Shown: positions 1 to 5,870, counted from the first letter of the stretch. The stretch: DNA of 6,197 nt from Caldifarciminota bacterium (GCA_027053375.1 JALUJC010000193.1:3474-9670); one strand, 5' to 3'. The notes: generated by a model from the sequence alone, not told the origin. Made by a program: numbers and translations.

Positions 1-1
1 G

Positions 2-247
2 GTTGCGGTGCGACGGTGGGTCACGTTTCACGGTTTTGCATTGAATGTGGATCCCGATCTTTCCCATTTTTCCTGGATCATCCCCTGTGGGATTTCAGAC
101 CGTGGGGTGACCTCGATTGCCCGGCTGGTCGGGCGTTCCATCCCTCTGGGTGAAGTTGTTCCCCATGTGATCCAGGCATTTGTGGAAACCTTCCATTATG
201 ACCACTGGGTGGAAAAGGAGGAACTGGATGCCCTCTACGTCTCCTGA
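2..247 (+). CDS. lipB: LipB octanoyltransferase, C-terminal part (5' end outside window)
   Basis: This is the C-terminal 81 residues of lipoyl(octanoyl) transferase, which moves octanoyl from acyl carrier protein to the lipoyl domains of 2-oxoacid dehydrogenases and the glycine cleavage H protein in the cytoplasm, the first step of lipoate synthesis. The fragment shows the [13 protein letters not shown] block (visible residues 4-16), then DLSHF and the IIPCGI motif whose cysteine (visible residue 29, codon 86-88) is the family's acyl-thioester nucleophile. The VTS that follows is also typical. The catalytic lysine lies just before the fragment, off the window. The frame is open to the left edge, so the gene is cut by the window and not truncated in nature. 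Its last 20 bases overlap pyrF, and the pyrF ribosome binding site lies inside it, suggesting co-transcription. Family assignment is confident. Confidence 0.93.
   Translation, partial: VAVRRWVTFHGFALNVDPDLSHFSWIIPCGISDRGVTSIARLVGRSIPLGEVVPHVIQAFVETFHYDHWVEKEELDALYVS
215..221 (+). promoter_or_regulatory. Ribosome binding site of pyrF
   Basis: AAGGAGG lies 6 bases before the ATG at 228 and inside the lipB coding sequence. It fixes the pyrF start at 228. The open frame could extend back to an ATG at 180, but that start has no comparable site and would add residues not found in the family. Confidence 0.8.
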
Positions 248-953
248 GGTGATCCTTGCCCTCAATACTGCGGATCGGGATACCGCGCTGCGCTGGGTGT
301 CCCTGTTTGCCGGTGAGCTTCGCTGGTTCAAGGTGGGGCTCCCGCTGTTTGTTCGGTATGGACCACAGATTCTTGAAGACCTGCGCAAAGAAGGTGCACG
401 GCGTCTTTTTCTGGATGCCAAGCTGCATGAAATTCCTTCGGTCATGAGGCTTACGGTGGAAGCCCTGCAGGATATGCCGGTGGATATGATGACCCTGCAT
501 TTGCTTGCCGGACATGTGGCCATTGAGGAGGCGCTGCAGGGATGGCAACGCAGTGATCATCGTCCTCTTTTCGTGGGCGTGACCCTGCTGTCCAGCATGG
601 ATGCCCGTGCGCTTTCTTCCATCCTTCCGGATCCCATTCCCCCGCATGAATGGAGCCTTCATCTGGCCTATCTCGCCGATCGACTCCGTCTGGACGGGGT
701 GGTGGCTTCAGGTGATGTGGCGGTGGAAATTAAAGAAAAACTGCCTCATCGAATTCTGGTGGTTCCGGGGATACGCTGGAATACACAGAAGCCTGATGAT
801 CAGCGCCGTATCCTCACGCCTGCCGAAGCGGCATCCGCTGGCTTTGAGTATCTGGTGGTGGGACGACCACTCACCCACGTGGCGGATCCCCTTCGTGCCC
901 TTCAGGAACTCAAACGACAGCTACAGGAGGCAGGTGGTGGCCAGACTTCTTGA
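228..953 (+). CDS. pyrF: Orotidine 5'-phosphate decarboxylase with altered active-site residues
   Basis: A 241-residue TIM-barrel enzyme of the OMP decarboxylase family, the last step of UMP synthesis (OMP to UMP plus CO2), cytoplasmic and usually a dimer. Length fits the bacterial group. Family landmarks are FKVG with catalytic Lys35, the [10 protein letters not shown] loop (61-70), the GVTLLSSM strand (117-124), VVPGIR (178-183), DQRRILTP (191-198) and VVGRPLT with phosphate-binding Arg213 (210-216). Two near-invariant positions differ. The N-terminal LALD is LALN (Asn13), where the aspartate normally contacts the ribose. The DxKxxD catalytic motif reads D63-A-K65-L-H-E68, with Glu for the second aspartate, which acts across the dimer interface. 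All else is conserved, so an active enzyme is likely but altered kinetics are possible. The start is set by AAGGAGG 6 bases upstream. It overlaps lipB by 20 and folD by 17 bases. Confidence 0.93.
   Translation: MPSTSPEVILALNTADRDTALRWVSLFAGELRWFKVGLPLFVRYGPQILEDLRKEGARRLFLDAKLHEIPSVMRLTVEALQDMPVDMMTLHLLAGHVAIEEALQGWQRSDHRPLFVGVTLLSSMDARALSSILPDPIPPHEWSLHLAYLADRLRLDGVVASGDVAVEIKEKLPHRILVVPGIRWNTQKPDDQRRILTPAEAASAGFEYLVVGRPLTHVADPLRALQELKRQLQEAGGGQTS
925..930 (+). promoter_or_regulatory. Ribosome binding site of folD
   Basis: AGGAGG lies inside pyrF. Two GTG codons in a row (934 and 937) could start folD. The spacer is 3 bases to the first and 6 to the second. The 6-base spacer equals that of pyrF and gives an N-terminus MARLLDG that matches other FolD proteins, so GTG 937 is preferred. 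Confidence 0.75.
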
Positions 954-1821
954 CGGAAGGGCGGTGGCGAAGGAGGTTCACCGGGAGGTGCAGCAGGGTG
1001 TGGAAACCTTCCGTGAGGCGGTGGGACGCGCCCCCGGGCTCCGTGTTGTACTGGTGGGGGATGATCCCGCTTCCCGGATCTATGTGCGCAAAAAGCGTGA
1101 GCTTGCCGCCCGTCTGGGAATGGATTCCGAGGTGCTCACTTTCCCTGCGGACACGCCGGAATCCCTGCTGCTGGAGACCCTGGATCGGCTGAATGAAGCC
1201 CGTGAGGTGGATGGCATCCTGGTCCAGCTTCCGCTGCCTGATCATCTTTCTACGCAGAAGGTGATCCAGCGGATCGTCCCGGAAAAGGATGTGGATGGGT
1301 TTCATCCGCTGAACCTCGGGCGTCTCTTTTCCGGTCTTCCTGCATTCGCCCCGTGCACACCTCTCGGGATCCTCCGGATGTTCCGCCACTATGCGATCCC
1401 GCTGGAAGGGAAGCGGGTGGTGGTGATGGGAAGGAGCCTGATTGTGGGACGTCCAATGGGGGTGATGCTGCTTCATGAACATGCCACGGTGACCTGGGTC
1501 CACAGCCGAACCCAGAATGCCCTGGAAATTACGCGGGATGCGGATGTGCTTGTGGTTGCAGTGGGCAAACGGGAAATGGTGGACGGATCCTGGGTCAAAG
1601 AGGGTGCGGTGGTGGTGGATGTGGGCATTCACCGCACGGAAGAAGGTCGTTTGACCGGGGATGTGCTGCGTTCCTCCGTTGAGGAGAAAGCCTCCTGGCT
1701 TACACCGGTTCCCGGAGGTGTGGGTCCCATGACGGTGGCCATGCTGATGTGGAATACACTGGCAGCGGCGCGGTTTCGCGAGGGACTCAGTGACCGGATG
1801 GGATCCTATCCTCTCGTGTAA
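937..1821 (+). CDS. folD: Bifunctional methylenetetrahydrofolate dehydrogenase / methenyltetrahydrofolate cyclohydrolase
   Basis: FolD interconverts 5,10-methylene-, 5,10-methenyl- and 10-formyl-tetrahydrofolate using NADP, supplying one-carbon units for purines, formyl-Met-tRNA and thymidylate in the cytoplasm. The 294 residues match the usual 280-300. The N-terminal catalytic domain has Y49-V-R-K-K53 (YxxxK catalytic lysine), the VQLPLP substrate loop (96-101), KDVDGFHP with Asp120 (117-124) and PCTPLG (139-144). The Rossmann domain has VVVMGRSLIVGRPM (161-174), VHSRT (188-192), the VDVGI strand (227-231) and the signature PVPGGVGPMT (257-266). Asn is common after GRS, and here it is Leu168, in a variable spot. 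The start is GTG 937, chosen from two adjacent GTGs by ribosome-site spacing. It is the last gene of the lipB-pyrF-folD run, and its final 35 bases overlap the convergent Nudix gene. No terminator is evident after it. Confidence 0.96.
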   Translation: MARLLDGRAVAKEVHREVQQGVETFREAVGRAPGLRVVLVGDDPASRIYVRKKRELAARLGMDSEVLTFPADTPESLLLETLDRLNEAREVDGILVQLPLPDHLSTQKVIQRIVPEKDVDGFHPLNLGRLFSGLPAFAPCTPLGILRMFRHYAIPLEGKRVVVMGRSLIVGRPMGVMLLHEHATVTWVHSRTQNALEITRDADVLVVAVGKREMVDGSWVKEGAVVVDVGIHRTEEGRLTGDVLRSSVEEKASWLTPVPGGVGPMTVAMLMWNTLAAARFREGLSDRMGSYPLV

Positions 1822-2248
1822 ACCAGTCCGGGCGGAGGTGTTGAAGACGTGTGTACCCTTCCCGGACCATGGCGCGTTCGTTCTCAAAGCTTAACCACGC
1901 CAGCACTTCCGGGTAGGGAACAAAACGGGCGGCCCGGACCTCAAGGTCATGGTCTTCCGGTTTTCCCCGCCGATAAACCATGAGAAAAAACCGGACGTGT
2001 TTCTCCACGGTCTCTTGCTGATGGACGAAAGAATACACGATTTCTCCGATCTCGGCCAGGCAATCTGCTTCCACCCCCCCTTCCTCCCAGACTTCGCGCA
2101 GGGCGGTAATCCGCGGGTCTTCGCCAGGTTCACGGTGTCCCTTGGGGAGATGCCAGCGGCGTGCATACATGGGGGAAATCACCAGCACTTCCACGCTGTC
2201 TCCGCTTCGCCTGAACACCACCCCGCCTGCCGATTCTTCCCGCCGCAT
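1787..2248 (-). CDS. Nudix hydrolase (Ap4A/MutT-like)
   Basis: A 153-residue single-domain Nudix hydrolase, which cleaves nucleoside diphosphates linked to another moiety in a Mg-dependent reaction. The complete Nudix box runs G37 to V59: G-x5-E43-x7-R51-E-V-x-E55-E56-x-G-V, with all metal-binding glutamates present. The preceding WHLPKGH and following EPGE resemble the diadenosine polyphosphate hydrolase branch (KGHxEPGE), but the substrate cannot be read from sequence. The C-terminal third, with VEKHVRFFLM (81-90), is typical of small Nudix folds. The ATG is separated from the stop of the upstream pgeF-like gene by one base (TGA-T-ATG), and no good ribosome site precedes it, so translation probably depends on reinitiation. 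It is the last gene of the leftward operon, and its 3' end overlaps folD by 35 bases. Family is sure, substrate is not. Confidence 0.9.
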   Translation of the reverse strand: MRREESAGGVVFRRSGDSVEVLVISPMYARRWHLPKGHREPGEDPRITALREVWEEGGVEADCLAEIGEIVYSFVHQQETVEKHVRFFLMVYRRGKPEDHDLEVRAARFVPYPEVLAWLSFENERAMVREGYTRLQHLRPDWFTREDRIPSGH

Positions 2249-2249
2249 A

Positions 2250-2891
2250 TCAGGGATCGGGTTCCACCCAGGTGAGCATAAGCTGATTACGTGTACCGGT
2301 TCGTCGGTAAGAGGGGAGGGTTGGGTCACTTCCCGTGTATGCTGGCGGACCCAGGAGATGGCGGATCCCCAGCCGCTGGAGCCTTGCACGGATCCACCCT
2401 GGAAGATCCAGATACCAGGAACCGTTGACCCGTGAGAGGTAAGGCGCGGCGAACTGTTTAAATTCTTCTCCGACTTCGTAGATCTCCGGGTCAATGCCCG
2501 GTCCGAGAACGGCGATCCATCGCGTCGGTACCCCGGCGACCGAACGAAACTTTCGAACCCCTTCTTCCAGGATTCCCCGGTGCACCCCCCGCCATCCCGC
2601 GTGAAGCACCACCGCCGCGTTTGGATGGGCAGGAGAAAGCAGAATGACGGGATAGCAGTCTGCGGTTTTGATCCCCACGGGACGGCCCTCGCGGGTCAGC
2701 CATCCATCCCCTTCCGGGATTTCGGCATGTCCGTTCCGCTGATCCGCGTCCACCACCACAGCGCTGTGCACCTGGCGCAGGGTGTGCACGTGGGAAGGCC
2801 AGGTGCCCGGGAGCCGAACCGTGATCCGGACACCTGGAAAGGGGATCAGGGAAAACCCCTCGGGATCGCGATGCCAGCGACCGGGTGTCAT
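2250..2891 (-). CDS. pgeF: PgeF/YfiH-family laccase-domain protein (multicopper polyphenol oxidase / purine nucleoside phosphorylase family), short form
   Basis: A 213-residue member of the YfiH/YlmD/PgeF family. E. coli PgeF edits peptidoglycan precursors carrying L-Ser in place of L-Ala, and other members act as adenosine deaminase or purine/methylthioadenosine phosphorylase. The metal-site triad is intact: His42 in QVH (40-42), Cys79 in IKTADC (74-79) and His97 in HAGWRG (97-102). Also seen are EGDGW (60-64), LGPGI (129-133), YEVGEEF (138-144) and the C-terminal SYRR (194-197). E. coli YfiH has about 68 residues before QVH and this protein only 39: the SLNLG and NR-containing segment is absent. 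The C-terminal CT pair typical before SYRR is AYTG here. The start ATG overlaps the lipoprotein stop as ATGA, with GGAGG 14 bases upstream and no other in-frame start nearby, so the short N-terminus looks genuine. The symbol is by family; the activity is unproven. Confidence 0.87.
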   Translation of the reverse strand: MTPGRWHRDPEGFSLIPFPGVRITVRLPGTWPSHVHTLRQVHSAVVVDADQRNGHAEIPEGDGWLTREGRPVGIKTADCYPVILLSPAHPNAAVVLHAGWRGVHRGILEEGVRKFRSVAGVPTRWIAVLGPGIDPEIYEVGEEFKQFAAPYLSRVNGSWYLDLPGWIRARLQRLGIRHLLGPPAYTGSDPTLPSYRRTGTRNQLMLTWVEPDP

Positions 2892-3622
2892 GGGATGATG
2901 GGGACCTCCGCCGCACGTCCCCGGCTGATCACCAGGGCAGAAACCGGGGTGACCTGTTCCAGACCGGTTTCGGTTTTGATGGCGGTGGCGGTGACCTGAA
3001 GGATCTGACCGGCCTGAAGCGAAGCGATCATAGAGTCAGGCGGCGTGATATCGGCTGTACCGGTATAGAGCACGGTGTCCCAGTTCATGGTGCCGCTGGT
3101 GAGCTGGACCATCACGGAATCCGGTGTCCCTGAAGTTTGAAGGTGGATGGTGAAGGTACTTCCTGCACGAACGGTGTCCGGCTGGATCCGGAGCGTGTCC
3201 ACGGAGGCTCCGGACGGGATGGTAAACACCCGATCCATGTCGCCTTTGATAATCCGTACGGCAGTTTGCCCGAAGAGGATGTGAAGTGGGCCGGGGACCG
3301 GAACGCCGGGAGAAGCGGGGTTATAGTAAAGCTTCAGGGAATCATCATAGGTCAGGGTATCCTGATCCACGATCACCACGGCCGAATCCAGAACATCTGT
3401 ATTGGAGAGAATGTAAAACGCCCCGCTTTGAATCCGGAGGGTATCCCAGCTGGAGGGAATGCCTCCCGGAATGTAATGCGCAAAACTGCCCGTAGCCGGA
3501 CCCATTTCTCCTAGGATTCCATAGACGGTGATTTCTGTGGGCACCGATGAGTTGATCAGATTGCAGGCACCAAACAGCGCGATCCACAACACCATGCCTG
3601 CCCATGGCCAGATTTTTCTCAT
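2888..3622 (-). CDS. Putative lipoprotein of unknown function, beta-rich
   Basis: I do not recognise a family. The 244-residue product starts with a lipoprotein signal peptide: basic MRK, hydrophobic WAGMVLWIALF and lipobox-like FGAC with the lipidated Cys20. Phe at -3 is unusual, but Leu16 precedes it. The mature part is rich in Thr, Ser, Val, Ile and Asp with few helix formers. Alternating patterns such as VDTLRIQPDTVRAG and SVMVQLTSGT suggest one or more immunoglobulin-like beta sandwiches. VDTLRIQ at about 141-147 echoes WDTLRIQ near residue 59, so two diverged repeats are possible. Apart from Cys20 there is no cysteine and no catalytic motif. The start has a strong GGGAGGTG ribosome site (3627-3634), 16 bases separate it from the DUF4159 stop, and its stop overlaps pgeF as ATGA. 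It is probably membrane-anchored and exposed to the periplasm or the surface; a role in the operon is unknown. Confidence 0.8.
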   Translation of the reverse strand: MRKIWPWAGMVLWIALFGACNLINSSVPTEITVYGILGEMGPATGSFAHYIPGGIPSSWDTLRIQSGAFYILSNTDVLDSAVVIVDQDTLTYDDSLKLYYNPASPGVPVPGPLHILFGQTAVRIIKGDMDRVFTIPSGASVDTLRIQPDTVRAGSTFTIHLQTSGTPDSVMVQLTSGTMNWDTVLYTGTADITPPDSMIASLQAGQILQVTATAIKTETGLEQVTPVSALVISRGRAAEVPIIP

Positions 3623-3638
3623 ACTTCACCTCCCGGCG

Positions 3639-4250
3639 TTAATAGAGCAACGCATACAGAACCAGATTGGCTCCCATGCGCAGAGCCCGTTGTCTTCGCT
3701 GGGGCGGATCCCGGTGTCGGTCCGTCCAGCCATCTGAGATATTGCTGTTGTAGGCATAAAAGACAATAACACGTCCCTGATAGATCAGGGCGTACCCCCG
3801 GGGTGGGCCTTTGTAGTGTTCATGGATTTTCGGGATTCCCCCGGGAAAAGAAAAAGCGAGATGATAAAGCGGGTGGGATCGGGGAAGCTCCACCCACGAT
3901 AGATCCGGGAAAACCCGGGCCATTTCCCTCCGGAAAGCACGATCCATACCGTAATCGTCGTCAGCAAAGAGGAATCCACCGTTCAGGAGATAGCGTCGGA
4001 GGTTCGCCCGTTCCTCTCGGGTAAGCACGATGTTTCCATGCCCCGTCAGAAAAAGAAAGGGATAGCGGGACAGGTTGGGATCGCTCAGACGGACCACCGC
4101 TTGCTGCGTGTCCACGGAAAGTCCGACCTCTTTCTGGAGAAAACGCGCCAGGTTGGGGAGGATTTCCGGGTCGTTGTACCAGTCCCCCCCACCACCATAC
4201 TGGACCCTGGCAAGCACCAGGGTGGGGAGCAGAATCAGGATCCATCCCAT
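3639..4250 (-). CDS. DUF4159 domain protein, exported
   Basis: A 203-residue protein that is almost entirely one DUF4159 domain (function unknown). Hallmarks are VQYGGGGDWY near residues 16-25, LPNLARFL (31-38), YPFLFLTGHG (63-72), LLNGGFLFADDDYG (88-101), FRREMARVFPD (106-116), HPLYHL (126-131), the GRVIVFYAYNSNISDGW stretch (159-175) and the terminal MGANLVLYAL. Residues 1-14 form a short hydrophobic leader ending VLA before Arg15, which fits a signal peptide. The fold is thought to be related to ThuA or glutamine-amidotransferase-like domains, but no catalytic triad can be assigned here. Many relatives are longer and carry extra transmembrane parts; this one has none. The ATG overlaps the end of the HD gene by 16 bases and has AAGGAA 8 bases upstream. 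Family assignment is good; the role is unknown. Confidence 0.88.
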   Translation of the reverse strand: MGWILILLPTLVLARVQYGGGGDWYNDPEILPNLARFLQKEVGLSVDTQQAVVRLSDPNLSRYPFLFLTGHGNIVLTREERANLRRYLLNGGFLFADDDYGMDRAFRREMARVFPDLSWVELPRSHPLYHLAFSFPGGIPKIHEHYKGPPRGYALIYQGRVIVFYAYNSNISDGWTDRHRDPPQRRQRALRMGANLVLYALLY

Positions 4251-4783
4251 ATAAACGGTTCCTTTTCTGCCATGGCTTTCAGCATAAACATCACGTGCGG
4301 CTGCAGGGAGAGTCCAGCTTCTTCAACCACACGCTGTACGTCTTCCCGGTGGACACCCCGCGCAAAGGCCCGATCCTTCCACTTTTTCCTGAAAGAGGAC
4401 CAGCGGATATCAGCAAAACTTCGGGAGGGCCGAACCAGTGCCACGGCAATGAGGAAGCCGGTCAGTTCATCACAGGCACGGAGATACCGATCCAGGGGAC
4501 TTTCCGCAGGCTGGTCGGGCGTTGCGTGGCGCTGGATGGCCTGCAGTCCTGCCTGTGGAAATCCGTACGTTTGCAAGATTTTCACCGCACGGTGGGGATG
4601 CTCCTCGGGGGTTTCTTCATAATCCAGATCGTGAAGCAGACCGGTTAAAAACCAGAGTTCAGGATCTTCCCCTTTTTCCAGGGCATAGGCTTCCATCACC
4701 ACAGCCGTGGCGCGAAGATGGCGCCTCAATCCTTCCTGCTGCACATGCTGGTACAGCAGTTCCAGCGCGTCTTCTCGCGTCAT
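4235..4783 (-). CDS. HD/HDIG-domain phosphohydrolase
   Basis: A 182-residue cytoplasmic HD-superfamily protein. The metal ligands are visible in order: His22, His51-Asp52 in LLHDLDYEETPEEHP (49-63) and Asp105 in the ACDELTGF segment (103-110). The accessory histidines His62 and His86 also line up with those of two-metal HD enzymes. The stretch from SPLDRYLRACDELTG through IAVALVRPS marks a widespread family of small HD proteins annotated only as HDIG or HD hydrolases. HD enzymes hydrolyse phosphate esters, often of nucleotides; the substrate is not predictable here. The ATG overlaps the stop of the FHA gene as ATGA, and only a weak GGAAA-type site precedes it, so translation is probably coupled. 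Its 3' end overlaps the DUF4159 gene by 16 bases. No signal peptide or membrane segment is seen. Confidence 0.9.
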   Translation of the reverse strand: MTREDALELLYQHVQQEGLRRHLRATAVVMEAYALEKGEDPELWFLTGLLHDLDYEETPEEHPHRAVKILQTYGFPQAGLQAIQRHATPDQPAESPLDRYLRACDELTGFLIAVALVRPSRSFADIRWSSFRKKWKDRAFARGVHREDVQRVVEEAGLSLQPHVMFMLKAMAEKEPFIWDGS

Positions 4784-5340
4784 GTAGGTTTCCAGCGAAA
4801 AATCAGGGTGATTCTCCCCAGGGTGAGCCGATCCCCGTCCTGAAGGGGGGTCGGGGTCAGAATGGGTTTCCCGTTGTAAATGGTTCCGTTGGTGGATTGG
4901 AGATCTTCCACCATGTACCGTTTCCCGGAACGATAAATCCGACAGTGCCTGCGTGAGACATATCTTCCACCTTCAAACCTGCCAAGGTCCACATCCACGG
5001 GTCCGGTTTCCGCGCTGAACCTTCCAATAACCACCTCTTCCCCGATGGGAAAGCGGTGCTGGGAACCGTCGGCCAGGATCAACTCCAGGAATGCTTCGGT
5101 GGGGGGTGGTGTGGGAGGTTCGTGGATGTCTTCTTCGGGGGGGATGAGGAGTTCCGTCTCCTCCAGGGAGACCACCTCAGGCGTGCTCGCCTCGGTGTTC
5201 ATGGCCTCCAGGACTTCGGGGGTGAGCACGGGAGGAGAGAGGGGAGGCACCTCAAACATGGGCGCTTTGCATCGGGGACACCGGTGTTTCTCCTCCCCTA
5301 CATAACCGCAGCGGTGGCAGTAGTACTCCTGCGTGGTCAT
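4780..5340 (-). CDS. Zinc-ribbon and FHA-domain protein
   Basis: A 186-residue cytoplasmic protein in three parts. Residues 8-24 hold CxxC-x9-CxxC (Cys8, 11, 21, 24), a zinc ribbon. Residues 27-80 are a Pro/Glu/Thr-rich acidic linker, likely disordered. Residues 83-183 are a forkhead-associated domain, which binds phospho-threonine peptides. Its signature residues are all present: Gly106-Arg107 (IGR), Ser129 and His132 (SRRH), Ser149-Thr150-Asn151-Gly152-Thr153, Asn156-Gly157 and DGDRLTLG. It probably acts as an adaptor docking on a Ser/Thr-kinase substrate; no kinase or phosphatase lies in the window. The linker threonines (for example TPE at 40-42 and 53-55) could be phosphorylated to bind its own FHA domain, as in GarA, but this is inference. 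It is the first gene of the leftward operon. The ATG has no ribosome site and lies 6 bases after a TATAAT box, suggesting a leaderless message. Confidence 0.92.
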   Translation of the reverse strand: MTTQEYYCHRCGYVGEEKHRCPRCKAPMFEVPPLSPPVLTPEVLEAMNTEASTPEVVSLEETELLIPPEEDIHEPPTPPPTEAFLELILADGSQHRFPIGEEVVIGRFSAETGPVDVDLGRFEGGRYVSRRHCRIYRSGKRYMVEDLQSTNGTIYNGKPILTPTPLQDGDRLTLGRITLIFRWKPT

Positions 5341-5424
5341 GCTGACATTATACCCGAAAATAAAGGAATCCGCAAGCAGAGAGGGCTGAAAACCAAACCC
5401 ATGCGAAAGAACCTTACGTCCATG
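5337..5424 (-). CDS. Possible 28-residue leader peptide (doubtful)
   Basis: A short frame begins with ATG at 5424, preceded by AGGA at about 8 bases, and ends in TGA overlapping the FHA ATG as ATGA, the same junction type used elsewhere in the operon. The predicted peptide MDVRFFRMGLVFSPLCLRIP... is hydrophobic with three arginines. If transcripts come through from the cytochrome gene, its translation could deliver ribosomes to the FHA start, which has no ribosome site of its own. Against it, the frame contains both promoter boxes and chance short frames are common. Confidence 0.15.
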
Positions 5425-5437
5425 TTTTTTTCCTGTC
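5341..5437 (-). other. Only intergenic region in the window (97 bases)
   Basis: Between the cytochrome stop and the FHA start. It holds the promoter at 5347-5375 and a run of seven A residues just after the cytochrome stop (minus strand). I see no rho-independent terminator: the only short hairpin (stem CCTGT/ACAGG, 5432-5444) straddles the stop codon and is followed by A, not T, on the minus strand. Some read-through from the cytochrome genes is therefore possible. Confidence 0.6.
5347..5375 (-). promoter_or_regulatory. Sigma-70-type promoter of the FHA-HD-DUF4159 operon
   Basis: On the minus strand, TTGCGG (5375-5370) and a perfect TATAAT (5352-5347) are separated by exactly 17 bases. The expected transcription start, about 7 bases past the -10 box, falls at about 5340, which is the A of the FHA start codon, so the mRNA would be leaderless. 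No Shine-Dalgarno-like sequence lies between the box and the ATG, which fits. This rests on sequence match alone. Confidence 0.7.
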
Positions 5438-5866
5438 TCACAGGGACTGGATCCAGTTCTGGATGAGGGTGATCTCCTGATCCGTCAGTGCGGATCCGGT
5501 CGGCGGCATCCGGCTGCCGCATTTTCCCGGTGCGTCGGTGATTTTCAGGTACAGAAGGGATTGTTCGGGATCTCCGGGGCGTACGCGAAGCATACCGGGA
5601 TCACACCGGGAGGGAATCCCCACCAGATTCTGGAGAGCTTCACCGGAGCGGAGGGACAGTCCCCCGTTGTTTCCATGACAACCCACGCAGTGGGCGTTGA
5701 AAATGGGTTGAACACATTGCTGGAAATCCACGCGTGTGCTGCAGGTTTCGGGGATTACGGGAGAAGTTTTACGCGTGCAGGAAAAGAAGAAAAGGAAGGC
5801 AAGGGGAAAGGCGAGCTCCGTAACGGGTGAGGTCAAACCCTGGAATCCGGGGAATCGGGTGTGCAT
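5438..5866 (-). CDS. Monohaem c-type cytochrome lipoprotein
   Basis: A 142-residue exported cytochrome. The N-terminus has a basic residue, then a hydrophobic run ALAFLFFFSC-like segment ending at Cys30, a plausible lipidation site though the lipobox FFS is not canonical. The haem motif CVGCH is at 60-64, preceded by CVQPIF, and the distal ligand is Met120 in the SRMPPTG segment. PGDPEQSLLYLKI (about 98-109) and the terminal EITLIQNWI helix are typical of the small cytochrome c domains found in lipoproteins of many respiring bacteria. Four more cysteines (42, 51, 88, 116) could form two disulfides, which would stiffen a periplasmic protein. The ATG at 5866 is preferred because GGTG lies 5 bases upstream; GTG at 5869 would add one residue. 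It starts just after the membrane-protein stop, so the two are probably co-transcribed and may exchange electrons. Partner and function are unknown. Confidence 0.87.
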   Translation of the reverse strand: MHTRFPGFQGLTSPVTELAFPLAFLFFFSCTRKTSPVIPETCSTRVDFQQCVQPIFNAHCVGCHGNNGGLSLRSGEALQNLVGIPSRCDPGMLRVRPGDPEQSLLYLKITDAPGKCGSRMPPTGSALTDQEITLIQNWIQSL

Positions 5867-5870
5867 CACA

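Noticed and set aside
180..227. Earlier ATG at 180 as the pyrF start
   Set aside because: It would add 16 residues lying within lipB, has no ribosome site, and the AAGGAGG at 215-221 points to ATG 228.
1826..1867. Inverted repeat GTCCGGG/CCCGGAC after folD as a rho-independent terminator
   Set aside because: The loop is 28 bases, no T run follows on the plus strand, and the repeat lies within the coding sequence of the Nudix gene.
910..1887. Long open frame on the minus strand across folD, and similar frames opposite pyrF (78-662)
   Set aside because: They are exactly antisense to confident genes, have His/Pro/Arg-rich products without any family motif, and arise from high GC at third codon positions.
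5432..5444. Hairpin CCTGT-CTC-ACAGG as terminator of the cytochrome gene
   Set aside because: The stem is only 5 bp, it includes the stop codon, and on the minus strand it is followed by A residues, not T.
5561..5830. Plus-strand open frames between 5561 and 6026
   Set aside because: They run antisense to the cytochrome and membrane-protein genes, show no ribosome sites or family features, and end in low-complexity Lys/Glu/Gly stretches.
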